Source: JAHQVI01 sp963727575 | Lineage (GTDB): Bacteria; Pseudomonadota; Alphaproteobacteria; Rhizobiales; Rhodomicrobiaceae | Direction: 5' to 3' | DNA: 64,000 bases | Assembly (NCBI GenBank): GCA_963727575.1 | Contig: CAVSIA010000017.1 | Span: 248,001-312,000, forward strand | In this document: in pieces, positions 37,224 through 47,110 of the stretch | How positions within the stretch are numbered: position 1 is the first letter of the stretch | Layout: each line of letters begins with the position of its first letter | The notes under the pieces: model-generated | Told to the model about the DNA's origin: nothing | Seen by the model: the letters and a program-made list of their open reading frames with translations, nothing else | Database searches by the model: none | Made by a program: the position numbers and the translations under genes

Positions 37224-37409
37224 ATGTTATCGCGCCCGACCTTCGCCATCTGGCTCGTTTCCACGATTCTTGCCGCAATCGTCATCCTGATGACGTACGC
37301 AAATATTACCATTCCCGTCATTTCGCCGATCGTTGCCGGGCACGGCTTTGAGACGCTTTTGATCGCTTATATTCTGTTATGGCTGGGGACGATTTTCAAC
37401 GGCTTCTGA
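37224..37409 (+). CDS. Small membrane protein, 61 residues
   Basis: MLSRPTFAIWLVSTILAAIV and a second hydrophobic stretch (FETLLIAYILLWLGTIFNGF) make a likely two-pass membrane protein. A strong GGGGGAG site lies 5 bases before ATG 37224, and base composition is less GC-rich than its neighbours. It has a convergent position to xerC, the stops being 3 bases apart. Function unknown; small proteins of this type are widespread in Rhizobiales. Confidence 0.65.
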   Translation: MLSRPTFAIWLVSTILAAIVILMTYANITIPVISPIVAGHGFETLLIAYILLWLGTIFNGF

Positions 37410-37412
37410 GGT

Positions 37413-38393
37413 TCAGCGAGGACGGGCGGCCGCGCGCGGATGGGCGCGGTCGTACGTTCTCAGCAACGCCTCCCGGTCCACCTCGGTGTAGATCTGCGTG
37501 GTGGAAAGGCTTGCATGACCCAGCAATTCCTGGATCGAGCGAAGATCGGCGCCGTTGCCGAGGAGGTGCGTAGCGAATGAGTGCCTGAGGGCATGCGGCG
37601 TCGCCGTCTCCGGAAGCCCGAGCGCATCGCGCAGCCGGGCAATCAGCAATTGCAGGATCCGAGGCGAGAGCCGGCCGCCCTTGGCGCCGACGAAAAGTGG
37701 CCCCTCCGGGGTAAGGTGAAAGGGGCAAAGGGCCAGGTACCGTTCGACCGCGGTCTGAATTGCGGGAAGGACGGGGACCATGCGCTCCTTGCCACCCTTT
37801 CCCTTCACGCGCAGGCTGTCGCGCGGCGGCACCGGCGCGTCGCGGCGCGGCAGCGTCAGCGCTTCCGAAATTCGCAATCCCGCCCCGTAAAGCAGAACCA
37901 GCACGGCATTGTCCCGCGCGCCGATCCATTTCTCCTGACCGCGCTTGAAGGCATCGGTGCTCTCGGTGAGCAGGTCCTGCGTTTTCGGCACGGTGAGCGG
38001 TCTTGGGATCGAGAAAGGCACCTTCGGCAGAGCGACCGCCAGAACCGTGCGGTTCTTCAGCAGCCCGGCCTTTTCCAGAAAGTGGAAGAAGGAGCGCAGC
38101 GCCGAAATGCTGCGCGACAGGCTGCGGCTGCATGCGCCACGAGCGCGGCGGGCGGCCATGAAGGCGCGCAGGTTCTGCGGCGTCAGCCGGTTCAGGTCGC
38201 CGAGCGAGGCGGGCGCGCCGAGATGGCCCGCGATGAAGACGAATAGCTGGCGGGCGTCGCGCTCATAGGCTTCCAGCGTGTTCGCCGAATAGCCGCGCTC
38301 ATGGGCGAGGAATGTCATCCATGCGCCGAATGCCTTCAGCGCGTCGGGCGCTGCTGGAAAGGCAAGCGGCTCGTCCTCCGGGTCGGCGGTCAT
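37413..38393 (-). CDS. xerC: Tyrosine recombinase XerC
   Basis: This is a 326-residue site-specific recombinase that resolves chromosome dimers at dif with XerD. The catalytic residues are seen in GAGLRISEAL (Arg), VKGKGGKERMVP (Lys), HALRHSFATHLL (His/Arg), LLGHASLSTTQIY (His, Tyr nucleophile). The N-terminal core-binding SAM-like domain (FLAHERGYSANTLEAYERDARQL) is present. It is followed upstream by the transaldolase gene on the same strand. Confidence 0.93.
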   Translation of the reverse strand: MTADPEDEPLAFPAAPDALKAFGAWMTFLAHERGYSANTLEAYERDARQLFVFIAGHLGAPASLGDLNRLTPQNLRAFMAARRARGACSRSLSRSISALRSFFHFLEKAGLLKNRTVLAVALPKVPFSIPRPLTVPKTQDLLTESTDAFKRGQEKWIGARDNAVLVLLYGAGLRISEALTLPRRDAPVPPRDSLRVKGKGGKERMVPVLPAIQTAVERYLALCPFHLTPEGPLFVGAKGGRLSPRILQLLIARLRDALGLPETATPHALRHSFATHLLGNGADLRSIQELLGHASLSTTQIYTEVDREALLRTYDRAHPRAAARPR

Positions 38394-38493
38394 GGCGCGC
38401 TCCGGCGAATACGGCCGTGCGACGGCTCCGGGTCCCTGCGGCGGGCGGCGATCGGAATAAAAGACTGTTCGCCCGCCTGACCCATTGCCGCCT

Positions 38494-39150
38494 CTACAGA
38501 ATGCTCTGGCCGGTCTTCGCCCAGTCCGCCAGGAATTGCTCCAGCCCCTTGTCGGTCAGCGGATGACTTGCAAGCTGACGCAATACGGCCGGCGGAAGCG
38601 TGGCGACATCGGCCCCGGCAAGCGCGCACTCCGTCACATGGCGGGGATGGCGCAGGGAGGCAGCCAGAATTTCGGTGCCGAGATCGGCGTAGTTGTCATA
38701 GATCTGGCGGATGTCGCGGATCAGCGCCATGCCGTCCTCGCCGCAATCGTCCAGCCGGCCGATGAATGGCGAGATGAAGGTCGCGCCCGCCTTCGCGGCA
38801 AGCAGCGCCTGATTGGCGGAAAAGCAGAGCGTCACGTTGACCATCGTGCCTTCGCCGCTCAGCGTGCGGCACACTTTCAGCCCGTCCCAGGTGAGCGGCA
38901 CCTTGACCGCGACATTCTTGGCGATCGTCGCCAGACGCTGGCCTTCGGCGAGCATCGTCTCCGCGTCGGTCGCGGCGACTTCCGCGCTGACCGGCCCCGC
39001 GACTACGGCGCAGATCTCCTCGATCGTGGCGATGAAGTTGCGGCCGGATTTCGAGATCAGGGAAGGGTTGGTGGTCACGCCGTCGACCATTCCGGTCGCA
39101 GCGAGCTGCCGGATCTGGTCCGTGTCGGCTGTGTCGATGAAGAACTTCAT
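38494..39150 (-). CDS. fsa: Fructose-6-phosphate aldolase / transaldolase-like
   Basis: This is a 218-residue TIM-barrel enzyme of the short transaldolase group. MKFFIDTADTDQIRQL at the start, VTTNPSLISKSG and the Schiff-base Lys in NVAVKVPLTWDGLK are typical. Such proteins serve as transaldolase in the pentose phosphate pathway of Rhizobiales. The 585-base region upstream holds no recognised gene. Confidence 0.9.
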   Translation of the reverse strand: MKFFIDTADTDQIRQLAATGMVDGVTTNPSLISKSGRNFIATIEEICAVVAGPVSAEVAATDAETMLAEGQRLATIAKNVAVKVPLTWDGLKVCRTLSGEGTMVNVTLCFSANQALLAAKAGATFISPFIGRLDDCGEDGMALIRDIRQIYDNYADLGTEILAASLRHPRHVTECALAGADVATLPPAVLRQLASHPLTDKGLEQFLADWAKTGQSIL

Positions 39151-39735
39151 ACTTTTAATCCATCGGTTGATCGTTTCATATCGTGCCTCGGTTTACACTT
39201 GGTTAACGCCGGTAGAGCCCCACACCGATGTGCCCTCTATACGGCAGGAGCGCCGCCCGATCCATCCGGTTCAGGCGCGTTCGGCTCAAACGCAAGACGA
39301 TCCTCACAGCGACCGTTCGGCGGGCGGAAAACGGCGGCATTTGCCTGCATCGGCGCATCGGAGCTCCGCGCCCTTTGCCGCTCACTGACCGCTCGGTCAT
39401 ATGCAGGACATTTTCGCTCCCGATACTTCAGCCCATTAGAAGCGCGGACTGCAATCCTACGCCCTTTCCGGTGGCCAGGCATGTGGAGATGAGCGGAAAC
39501 GGGTTGAGCCTCGCGTGTGGGCAAGCGTCTGGCGCAACCTCCAGGAGGTGAGGCGCCCGGTCGCCGCGGGATCCTCGCGGGGGGATCGTCCTGGTTGCGG
39601 AACCAATCGCGCGGGTGGAGGGTTGATAGCGCACAAATGCGAGCTTCGCCAAGCCGGAAGAGCTGATTATCGCGCTCATCGCGGCAGCTGCCTGACCGAC
39701 CCGGCGCTCGCTATTTCAAATTGAAAGGGACGCTT
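39151..39735. other. 585-bp region without a recognised gene
   Basis: GC-rich sequence between the divergent transaldolase and BA14K genes. Several short frames exist on both strands, none with a convincing start site or family. A degenerate EcfG-type promoter (GGAAC-N17-GGTT) lies at 39599-39624. I could not fold a known RNA from it by eye. Confidence 0.5.
39599..39624 (+). promoter_or_regulatory. Possible EcfG-type promoter of the BA14K gene
   Basis: GGAAC, 17 bases, GGTT: one mismatch to the consensus. It is 112 bases before ATG 39736. Weaker than the site at 32442. Confidence 0.35.
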
Positions 39736-40278
39736 ATGAAGCGATTGAGAATGTCGGTTGCGGCTGCGGCCGCAGCGATATTGGTCGGCGGTTTCGGCAT
39801 GGCGCCTGCTAGCGCGGCCCCGATTGCCGTTCCGACGATGACGGCACCCGCCGCGGGCTCCACGACGGCGCCGTATCTTCTGCAGGTGCGCGAATGGCGC
39901 GGCGGCCACGGTCATGGCGGTGGCCGGCGCCATGGCGGTGGTGGCGGTGGCTGGTCTCGCCATGGCGGCGGCGGCGGGAACTGGTCTCGGCACAGCGGCG
40001 GCGGGAACTGGTCGCGTCGCGGCGGTCACGGATGGTACGGCCGCCGGGGTCATCGGGGCTACTGGCGCGATGGCTACTGGGTAGGCCTGCCGTTCCTGGC
40101 CTATGGCCTGGGCGCATACGACTATAACGACGATTATTATGACGGGTACTACGACAGCTATCCGTATGACTCTGACGCCGGCTATGCGCGCTGCGAGGCG
40201 AGGTTTCGCTCGTTCGACCCGCACACCGGCACCTATATGGGCTATGACGGCCACCGTCATCGCTGCCCGTATCTGTAG
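39736..40278 (+). CDS. BA14K family protein (exported, Gly/His-rich)
   Basis: This is a 180-residue protein with a signal peptide (MKRLRMSVAAAAAAILVGGF..ASA). The middle is a low-complexity stretch rich in Gly, His, Arg, Ser and Trp, followed by a Tyr/Asp-rich segment. The C-terminal CEARFRSFDPHTGTYMGYDG is the BA14K motif, named after the immunoreactive 14-kDa protein of Brucella. AAGGGA precedes ATG 39736 and a terminator follows at 40324. Function is not known; the family is nearly limited to Hyphomicrobiales. Confidence 0.87.
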   Translation: MKRLRMSVAAAAAAILVGGFGMAPASAAPIAVPTMTAPAAGSTTAPYLLQVREWRGGHGHGGGRRHGGGGGGWSRHGGGGGNWSRHSGGGNWSRRGGHGWYGRRGHRGYWRDGYWVGLPFLAYGLGAYDYNDDYYDGYYDSYPYDSDAGYARCEARFRSFDPHTGTYMGYDGHRHRCPYL

Positions 40279-40323
40279 GCTAAACGACCGTTTCGCTCAT
40301 CTTGGATGACGCGGATTTAGAAG

Positions 40324-40349
40324 AAGGCGCAGCTTCAACGCTGCGCCTT
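40324..40349 (+). terminator. Terminator of the BA14K gene
   Basis: AAGGCGCAGC-ttcaac-GCTGCGCCTT is a perfect 10-bp stem followed by TGCGTTT, 46 bases after the stop. Confidence 0.8.
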
Positions 40350-40370
40350 TGCGTTTGAAGGAGCGCCGGC

Positions 40371-40400
40371 CACAAAAAACGCGGCAGCTGGGGCTGCCGC
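40371..40400 (-). terminator. Terminator of the DUF2852 gene
   Basis: On the minus strand GCGGCAGC-ccca-GCTGCCGC is followed by GTTTTTTGTG. It stands back to back with the BA14K terminator. Confidence 0.85.
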
Positions 40401-40428
40401 GCCGTCAGAGCGGGGAGGTTTTATCGCA

Positions 40429-40848
40429 TCAAGCCGGTGACGGCGAGCCGTCGGGGGTTGCGTCCGGCGGCGTCTGCGGCCGATCGCGGCGCTCGGTCAT
40501 GAACTGATCGAACTCGGCCTTGTCCTTGGCGTGACGGAGCCGGCGCAGGAAGTCCATGAACTCCTGCTGTTCCTCTTCGAGCCGTTTCAGCGTGTCTGCC
40601 TTGTAGTCTTCGAAGGCGGAATTGCCGCTGCCGTAGCCGCGCCGGCCGCCACGGCCTTCGCGCCCAAAGCCGGCCCAGCGTTCCTGTTTCCAACGGCCCC
40701 AATGGCCCCGTCCACATCCCATTCGTCCACTCCACATCATAAAGCCCAGGATTGCCAATCCGACGGGCCACCAAACGATAAAGCCCAGCACCATCACTGC
40801 GATCCATGCTGGCTTACCGAACTCGTCTAGTCTTTCGGCGATGACCAT
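40429..40848 (-). CDS. DUF2852 domain-containing protein
   Basis: This 139-residue protein starts MVIAERLDEFGKPAWIAVMVLGFIVWWPVGLAILGFM, with one or two membrane segments, then a Gly/Arg-rich linker and a charged helix (EDYKADTLKRLEEEQQEFMDFLRRLRHAKD). This is the DUF2852 layout, common in Rhizobiales and of unknown function. A terminator follows. The upstream gap contains TCATGTAAA, which recurs before the nearby tetR-type gene. Confidence 0.82.
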   Translation of the reverse strand: MVIAERLDEFGKPAWIAVMVLGFIVWWPVGLAILGFMMWSGRMGCGRGHWGRWKQERWAGFGREGRGGRRGYGSGNSAFEDYKADTLKRLEEEQQEFMDFLRRLRHAKDKAEFDQFMTERRDRPQTPPDATPDGSPSPA

Positions 40849-41025
40849 CAGACCCTCATGTAAATGTTAGTTACATTAACGTAGTTGGGACAGGCGGTTC
40901 GGCTTGTCAAGTCGTTCGAGATGATCGATGCGTAGAAGCGCGGGCCAAGCCTGTCATTTCACCCATGAGGTGGGAAGGCTTGGGCGAAAGTGAAGGTTGG
41001 CGGAGCGGGATTTCGGGAGAGTGCG

Positions 41026-41412
41026 ATGACGACGTTGCGGATCGGTTCGGGGTCTTATCTGGAGCCGCAGATCGGGTTCAGCCGTGCCGTGCGGGCGGGG
41101 CCGATGATTGCCGTTTCAGGGACGGCGCCGATAGCCGAGGGCGGCGGGACGGCCGCGATCGGCGACGCCTACGCCCAGACTGTGCGCTGCCTGGAGATCA
41201 TCAAGGCAGCGGTCGAGCGTGCGGGCGGGGCGCTGGAGAATGTGATCCGCACCCGCGTCATGCTCACCGACATCGCCCAGTGGCCGGAAGCGGCACGCGC
41301 CCACGGTGCGTTCTTCGCCGAGATCCGACCCGCCTGCACCTTCGTCGAAGTGTCCCGCTTCATCGATCCGGACTGGCTGGTGGAAATTGAAGCGGACGCT
41401 TTCGTGCCCTGA
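41026..41412 (+). CDS. RidA family protein
   Basis: This is a 128-residue member of the YjgF/YER057c/UK114 family, small trimeric proteins that hydrolyse reactive enamine/imine intermediates. Family sequence includes GPMIAVSGTAPIAEGG, RCLEIIKAAVERAGGALENVIRTRVMLTDI and CTFVEVSRFIDPDWLVEIEADAF; the usual catalytic Arg is in VIRTRVML. ATG 41026 follows GGGAGAG. It is convergent with the TetR gene. Confidence 0.87.
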   Translation: MTTLRIGSGSYLEPQIGFSRAVRAGPMIAVSGTAPIAEGGGTAAIGDAYAQTVRCLEIIKAAVERAGGALENVIRTRVMLTDIAQWPEAARAHGAFFAEIRPACTFVEVSRFIDPDWLVEIEADAFVP

Positions 41413-41437
41413 CCGGGACGGCACACGTCCGGTGCGC

Positions 41438-42070
41438 TTAACGGATGCCGAGGCCCTGGAAATAGACCAGGATCGCCGCCTCCAGCAGTTCCTCCGCCGA
41501 CATCGGCGTCTTGCGGCCGCTACCGGCGCCGAACAGCGAGGCGATCCCGTGCGACACCGCCCAGATATGCAGCGCGACCATCAGCGCCGGCGGGCGCTTC
41601 TCCGGCGGAAGCGCGGCGCACAGCACCTCGGAGGCGCGCCTCAAGACCTCGAACGCCTGATCGGCGGCCTGGCGCAGCTCGGGCGTGCGATCGGAGGAAA
41701 TCCCGGCGCCGAACATGGCGGCATAGAAGGCGGGTTCATCGCGCGCGAAGGCAAGATAGGCCAGTCCGACATTGCCGAATGCGGTCAGCGGATCCGGTTT
41801 GCCATCGGCCCAAGCCGACGCCAGCCGCGCGGCAAACGCCTCGAAGCCGAGCCGCGCCACATCGGCAAGCAGCTCGTCGCGGTCGCGGAAATGACGGTAG
41901 GGCGCGGCAGGGCTCACCCCGGCGAAGCGCGCTGCGTCCGCGATGGTGAAACCGGCCGGCCCCTTTTCGGCAATCAGGTTGAGCGCGCCCTGAATGAGCG
42001 CCTCCCGCAGATTGCCGTGATGATAGCCGCGGCGGCCCGGCGGCCCGCCCCGATCTTTGGACCAGTTCAT
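41438..42070 (-). CDS. TetR/AcrR family transcriptional regulator
   Basis: This is a 210-residue protein. The N-terminal helix-turn-helix is clear: GNLREALIQGALNLIAEKGPAGFTIADAARFAGVSPAAPYRHFRDRDELLADV. The C-terminal ligand domain resembles the TetR_C WHG-type group (AALHIWAVSHGIASLFG). The likely target is not obvious; nearby genes are RidA, DUF2852 and, across a 262-bp gap, mrp. Confidence 0.88.
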   Translation of the reverse strand: MNWSKDRGGPPGRRGYHHGNLREALIQGALNLIAEKGPAGFTIADAARFAGVSPAAPYRHFRDRDELLADVARLGFEAFAARLASAWADGKPDPLTAFGNVGLAYLAFARDEPAFYAAMFGAGISSDRTPELRQAADQAFEVLRRASEVLCAALPPEKRPPALMVALHIWAVSHGIASLFGAGSGRKTPMSAEELLEAAILVYFQGLGIR

Positions 42071-42164
42071 GTGATGGATCTTTACATGAAGCTTGCGCGC
42101 GCTGCACGCATCATCGCATCGAGGGTAAATCCGGGCGGGGAAATGGCTGGCTTAGCTGGAAGCG

Positions 42165-42233
42165 CCCCGGCCAAACAAGAAATGCAGAGCTTCCGGACCT
42201 TCATGGGGAGCCGGAAACTCTGCTTGGCCGGGG
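42165..42233. other. Long interrupted hairpin upstream of the TetR gene
   Basis: Three paired blocks stack on each other: CCCCGGCCAA/TTGGCCGGGG, GCAGAG/CTCTGC and TTCCGG/CCGGAA, around a 14-base loop, with a 9-base bulge on the left arm. There is no T-run and no ORF. It could be a small RNA, a leader of the TetR gene or a terminator of mrp. Confidence 0.5.
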
Positions 42234-42332
42234 GGCAAGGCCAGAAAAATCGAGAGCACGTCTACGCGTCACAATCTCAAGATGTTCCAAGCTTACCATG
42301 CAACTCCTACTGGGCCGTTAATGGCCGCGGCC

Positions 42333-43454
<1,122 letters not shown>

Positions 43455-43515
43455 CGGTTTGTCCGGATCTCGATTGTCTTGAACATCGCCCGGTGGAAGG
43501 GCGCGCTCCTGAAAC

Positions 43516-43770
43516 CTAATGTGGGGTCGCGCGGGGCTCGGTGAAGTCCGGCAACGGCCTCCCTGACACCCATGCGGCGCAATGATCGTGATACATGGTC
43601 ATGAAGCGGACGGCATCGTCAACCGCCCAGCCTGTCGCGGGGAAAAATGCCGGAGATGCCTCGATTTGGGCGCCCGCAACTTTCGGCGGCCGGCCCAAAA
43701 ATTCCCGCCTCACAACTTCGTGATCGCCAGATTCTTTCGCGCCTCCGCCCGGCGGCCCGACCAACGCCAT
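43516..43770 (-). CDS. Hypothetical protein, 84 residues
   Basis: The frame encodes a soluble protein with FPATGWAVDDAVRFMTMYHDHCAAWVSGRPLPDF near its end; the Trp/His/Cys content argues against a random GC-rich frame. No clear ribosome site is seen and no family is recognised. It lies 61 bases upstream of apbC on the same strand and could be co-transcribed. Confidence 0.4.
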   Translation of the reverse strand: MALVGPPGGGAKESGDHEVVRREFLGRPPKVAGAQIEASPAFFPATGWAVDDAVRFMTMYHDHCAAWVSGRPLPDFTEPRATPH

Positions 43771-44101
43771 CCGCCGCCGGCGATGATCGCCGTTAAACGG
43801 CGGTCTTCATCGACCTTCCGTAAGCGTCAAGGACGGTTCGGGTTTTACTGCACCGCGCGCGCTGCAAAATGGCCGACGAAGCCGGTTTTGCCTTGCAGAG
43901 CGGCCTTCTCATGCTGAAAAAACAATAAAGACATGGTTCAGGTTGGCCGCCATAATGTGGCCGCTTGGGGTGACGCTCCGCGGAACGGCGAGCGGACGGC
44001 GGTGTTTGTAAGACCAAGGGGGACTGCCGGTGCAGCCCGGTATTCGAGGGCAAGCTTGTTTTGGGTAACGCACCCGGCACGATGAGGTCAGGAGTTCGCC
44101 G
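43771..44101. other. 331-bp intergenic region
   Basis: Promoter region for the divergent genes at 43770 and 44102. A GAGGTCAGGAG stretch lies near the end, next to the 44102 start. I see no RNA gene or repeat. Confidence 0.4.
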
Positions 44102-46066
44102 ATGGCGGTTGCGAAGAAGAGGCCGGGTTTTTCCTGGATGTGGTTCATGCTGCTTGCGGGCCTGAGCCTCTTATCCTGGATATCGACCTATACCGGAATC
44201 ATGGAGCTGATCGCCGCGTCGACCGGCCAGATCGGCTGGGTTCCGCGTATCGCGGTGGCCTTCGCCGTGTTCATGCTCCAGCTGATGATCCTTTACGTGC
44301 TGGACGCGATGTTCTCCGGCCAGATGCGCTGGTGGCTCTGGCCCGGCTACATCCTCGGCTATTGCATTCTTTTTCTGATCTCCGTCGGTTTCGCCTTCGG
44401 CTTCTACTGGAAGTATCTGGAGGCGGGCAGCGTGACCACCGCGTCCGCGGAAGCCTCGCTGCGCGAAGTCCAGCAGACGTTGCAGCTCGGCACCACGCGG
44501 CTGGAGCAGATGCAGTCGACCTTCACCTCGCTCGCGCAGATCTCGGGGGAAAAGGCGGAACGCGAGCGCACGGTCGGGCGAACGTGTCCCGGCAGCCCGC
44601 CAGGCGATGGACCGCGCCGGCGGCTGCGTGACGCCGATGCGGAGCGCTTCCGTTTTGCCGACCAGTATATCGCCTCCCGCGTCAACGAGGTGAAGACCGA
44701 CATCGGCGCGGTGAATTCCGATCTGCAGAAGATTTTGACCAAGGATCCTTCGACGATCGATGCGCTGACCGGCTCGCGCAGCGTCTTCATCGGCGAACTC
44801 AACCGGCGGCTCGGCCTCGTCGCGACGCGCTTCAACGCCCTGCGCTCCGATCCGCAGCTTCTTCAGCTTCGAGACGAATTCGCCACCCGCGCCAGTCAGA
44901 CCCGGTTTCCGGACGATCGCGGCGGCAATTTCGTTTGCCCCGACCCTCAGCTTCAGACCGCGCTGAACGGCGTCATTCGTTCGATCAACGAGCTGCCGGA
45001 GCTCGCCCCGCCCCTGTTGCGCACCTATGAAGGCTCCGAGGCGGTTATCGAAGCCTTCCGGCGGCTGACGAACAGCGCGATCCATAGCTGGGAGCAGCTC
45101 ACCAACGACATCCAGAACGCCGTCGCCTCGACGGGGCTGGTCGCGGCGGCAGCGCCGGTACCGCCCGCGATCGATGGCCTGGCGGAACGGGATTACATCC
45201 CGCTGATGATCGCGATCTTCGTCGACCTGTGCATCCTGCTGGTGTCGGTCAACCGGCCGTTCGGCCCGTTCTTCGAGCTGTCGCGGAGCATGGAGGCGGC
45301 AAGGCGCGGCACGATGAACGACTACCTGGAGACCTTCTACAAGGTCTTCCAGGACCAGTTCGACCCGGCGCGCAAGCCGACCGCCGCCGACGTCATCGCG
45401 CCGATCCAGGATGTGGTGTTCGACCACAAGGGCCGCTATTACGCCGCGGTCCCGCTCGATTTCCGCGAAGAAGACTATATGAAATGGCTCGAAAGGCGCA
45501 CCGGCCCGTCGGCGGCCGAGTCGATCTTCCGCGCCACCTCCGAGCGGCCGTTAGAGGAATCCCGGTATATCACCGGCGTTTTCGCGACGCTTGAGGGGAG
45601 CGGCTTCGTCGAGTTGATCGACGGAAAGGACGAGGGCCTGGAGCCAGCGCTTGTCAAGCAGAAGCTCGATCAGCAGGGCAGCGTCTATGGTCAGGCCGAC
45701 GCCTTCCGGCTTTACCGGTTCCGCCGGCAGGCCTGGGCGCAGATCCTCATCCAGTCGGTGGCGAGCGGCGCCGCGCGCAGTGAACGGGAATGGCGCAAGG
45801 AAGGCCGTGCCGGGCGCTGGGAAAGGCCGCGCGTTGCGATCGCCGCGCAGGAAGGCAGCTATCGCGGCGAGGCGAAGGCTGTCGAGGATACGCCGAGAGC
45901 CTCGATTTCCCAGGAGGCGACAGCAATTGAGGATAAGCGTCCGGAGGGCGTCGACGAGGACCCGGATACGGATCAATACAACCCCCCAAAATTTAACGGC
46001 TCTCCCAATGTCCACGATGGCGACAAGACCGTCGGCGACGACCGGCCCAAGGGCACGGATCGCTAG
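44102..46066 (+). CDS. Large multi-pass membrane protein with coiled coil, unrecognised
   Basis: This is a 654-residue protein. Three membrane segments lie in residues ~12-105 (FSWMWFMLLAGLSLLSWIS; VAFAVFMLQLMILYVLDAMF; GYILGYCILFLISVGFAFGFYW). A charged helical region (~110-350: SLREVQQTLQLGTTRLEQMQ; YIASRVNEVKTDIGAVNSDLQK) follows, then a fourth membrane segment near 372-390 (YIPLMIAIFVDLCILLVSV), then a soluble domain and an acidic disordered tail ending DDRPKGTDR. The layout is like envelope scaffold or MCP-like proteins, but I recognise no family. A smaller gene follows at 46303, and MotA/MotB-like genes converge on them. Confidence 0.75.
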   Translation: MAVAKKRPGFSWMWFMLLAGLSLLSWISTYTGIMELIAASTGQIGWVPRIAVAFAVFMLQLMILYVLDAMFSGQMRWWLWPGYILGYCILFLISVGFAFGFYWKYLEAGSVTTASAEASLREVQQTLQLGTTRLEQMQSTFTSLAQISGEKAERERTVGRTCPGSPPGDGPRRRLRDADAERFRFADQYIASRVNEVKTDIGAVNSDLQKILTKDPSTIDALTGSRSVFIGELNRRLGLVATRFNALRSDPQLLQLRDEFATRASQTRFPDDRGGNFVCPDPQLQTALNGVIRSINELPELAPPLLRTYEGSEAVIEAFRRLTNSAIHSWEQLTNDIQNAVASTGLVAAAAPVPPAIDGLAERDYIPLMIAIFVDLCILLVSVNRPFGPFFELSRSMEAARRGTMNDYLETFYKVFQDQFDPARKPTAADVIAPIQDVVFDHKGRYYAAVPLDFREEDYMKWLERRTGPSAAESIFRATSERPLEESRYITGVFATLEGSGFVELIDGKDEGLEPALVKQKLDQQGSVYGQADAFRLYRFRRQAWAQILIQSVASGAARSEREWRKEGRAGRWERPRVAIAAQEGSYRGEAKAVEDTPRASISQEATAIEDKRPEGVDEDPDTDQYNPPKFNGSPNVHDGDKTVGDDRPKGTDR

Positions 46067-46127
46067 GCGCCGGGTTCTGCCCGACGCCGTCCTGGACTTG
46101 TGAGAGCCGCACCGAAGCCGCGGACGA

Positions 46128-46156
46128 CGGCCGGCGCCGCCCGAGGGTGCCGGCCG
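46128..46156. terminator. GC-rich hairpin after the 654-residue protein gene
   Basis: CGGCCGGC (46128-46135) pairs with GCCGGCCG (46149-46156), about 60 bases after the stop and followed by AATATTTCG. A weak terminator is possible. Confidence 0.4.
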
Positions 46157-46302
46157 AATATTTCGCGCAACCCGTCATGACGTTTTTGACGATATTCCTC
46201 GCCTTATCAATCGTTCCTTAACCGTGAGGGGATTAAGTCAGGGGATCGGCCGACGCAGCCGATCGATCGCTGCACCCTCCCGCCAGACAGGAACGACGAT
46301 CC

Positions 46303-46953
46303 ATGGGGTTTCTCTCTGCTTTCAATAAAAAACCCGTTGGTGAACGCCAGCATTCCGTAGAGAAGCTGTCCGAGCAGATCGCGGCCCATCTCGACAGGCT
46401 GGAGACCAAAGGCGGATCGGTCGAAGAACGAACGCTGACCGTGATCGCGCGTTCGCCGACCGCTGCGGTGGCGCAGGCCGTGGGCGCGCAGGCAAAAGCG
46501 CTGATCCGCAACGAAGTGACCACCCGTTTGATTTTTGCGCGGATCGCCCCGCTCGATCAGATGCTGGAGCTGGCGGCCTCGCTCGAGGTTGCCCCGCGCG
46601 AGGGCAAGTGCCACGCGATCCGCATCATCCGGACCGCGGCGCTGCTCAATGCCCATGAGCAGCTCGTGCTCGGGCAGTCCTGCTGCTGGACCGGCGACAT
46701 GCTTCGCCGCTCGGAGGAAAACCGCAACGGTCTCGATCTTTGGGAAGTGGATGCCCCCGGCTCCGTCAAGCTCGGGCAGCTCGCATTCGATGCGATCTGG
46801 CAGATCGCCAAGCCGATCCCGGCGCGGCTGTTCTCGCCCGGCGTCCGGGTCGTCACCTCGCGCACGCCATTGACGCCGGCGGTCGCCGCTGCCGGCCTTG
46901 CCTCGGAAAGCGCCATGCGCGCCTTCCCCGGATCGCCCGTCACGCGGCACTGA
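46303..46953 (+). CDS. Hypothetical protein, 216 residues
   Basis: This is a soluble protein starting MGFLSAFNKKPVGERQHSVEKLSEQIAAHLDRLETKGG, with a helical N-terminal half, RIIRTAALLNAHEQLVLGQSCCWTGD in the middle and a C-terminal PGVRVVTSRTPLTPAVAAAG. No family is recognised. Its start fits, but the ribosome site is weak. It follows the membrane protein at 44102 by 236 bases on the same strand; the shared neighbourhood with MotA/MotB-like genes may mean a common role. Confidence 0.6.
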   Translation: MGFLSAFNKKPVGERQHSVEKLSEQIAAHLDRLETKGGSVEERTLTVIARSPTAAVAQAVGAQAKALIRNEVTTRLIFARIAPLDQMLELAASLEVAPREGKCHAIRIIRTAALLNAHEQLVLGQSCCWTGDMLRRSEENRNGLDLWEVDAPGSVKLGQLAFDAIWQIAKPIPARLFSPGVRVVTSRTPLTPAVAAAGLASESAMRAFPGSPVTRH

Positions 46954-47110
46954 CGCACGATCATTTAAGCAGAGCGCGGCTTGAGCGTCAGCATCCGTCG
47001 TCCCGGCCCGTCCGGTGCGCCGGGGCCTGTGCGCCTTTGAGGCGGCCCGCTTTCGCGTGAATGACGCGTGCGGAATATCCCGGACGAGATCGAAACGGTT
47101 CCGCCAGCGT

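Noticed and set aside
39151..39735. Possible structured RNA (SRP RNA, 6S or tmRNA) in the gap before the BA14K gene
   Set aside because: No conserved core sequence of these RNAs was found by eye, and stems are what GC-rich DNA would give by chance.
46965..47110. C-terminal extension of the MotB-like protein containing RTRHSRESGPP
   Set aside because: This peptide is read from repeat-like intergenic DNA after the frameshift near 47191. The native stop in the corrected frame is at 47111.
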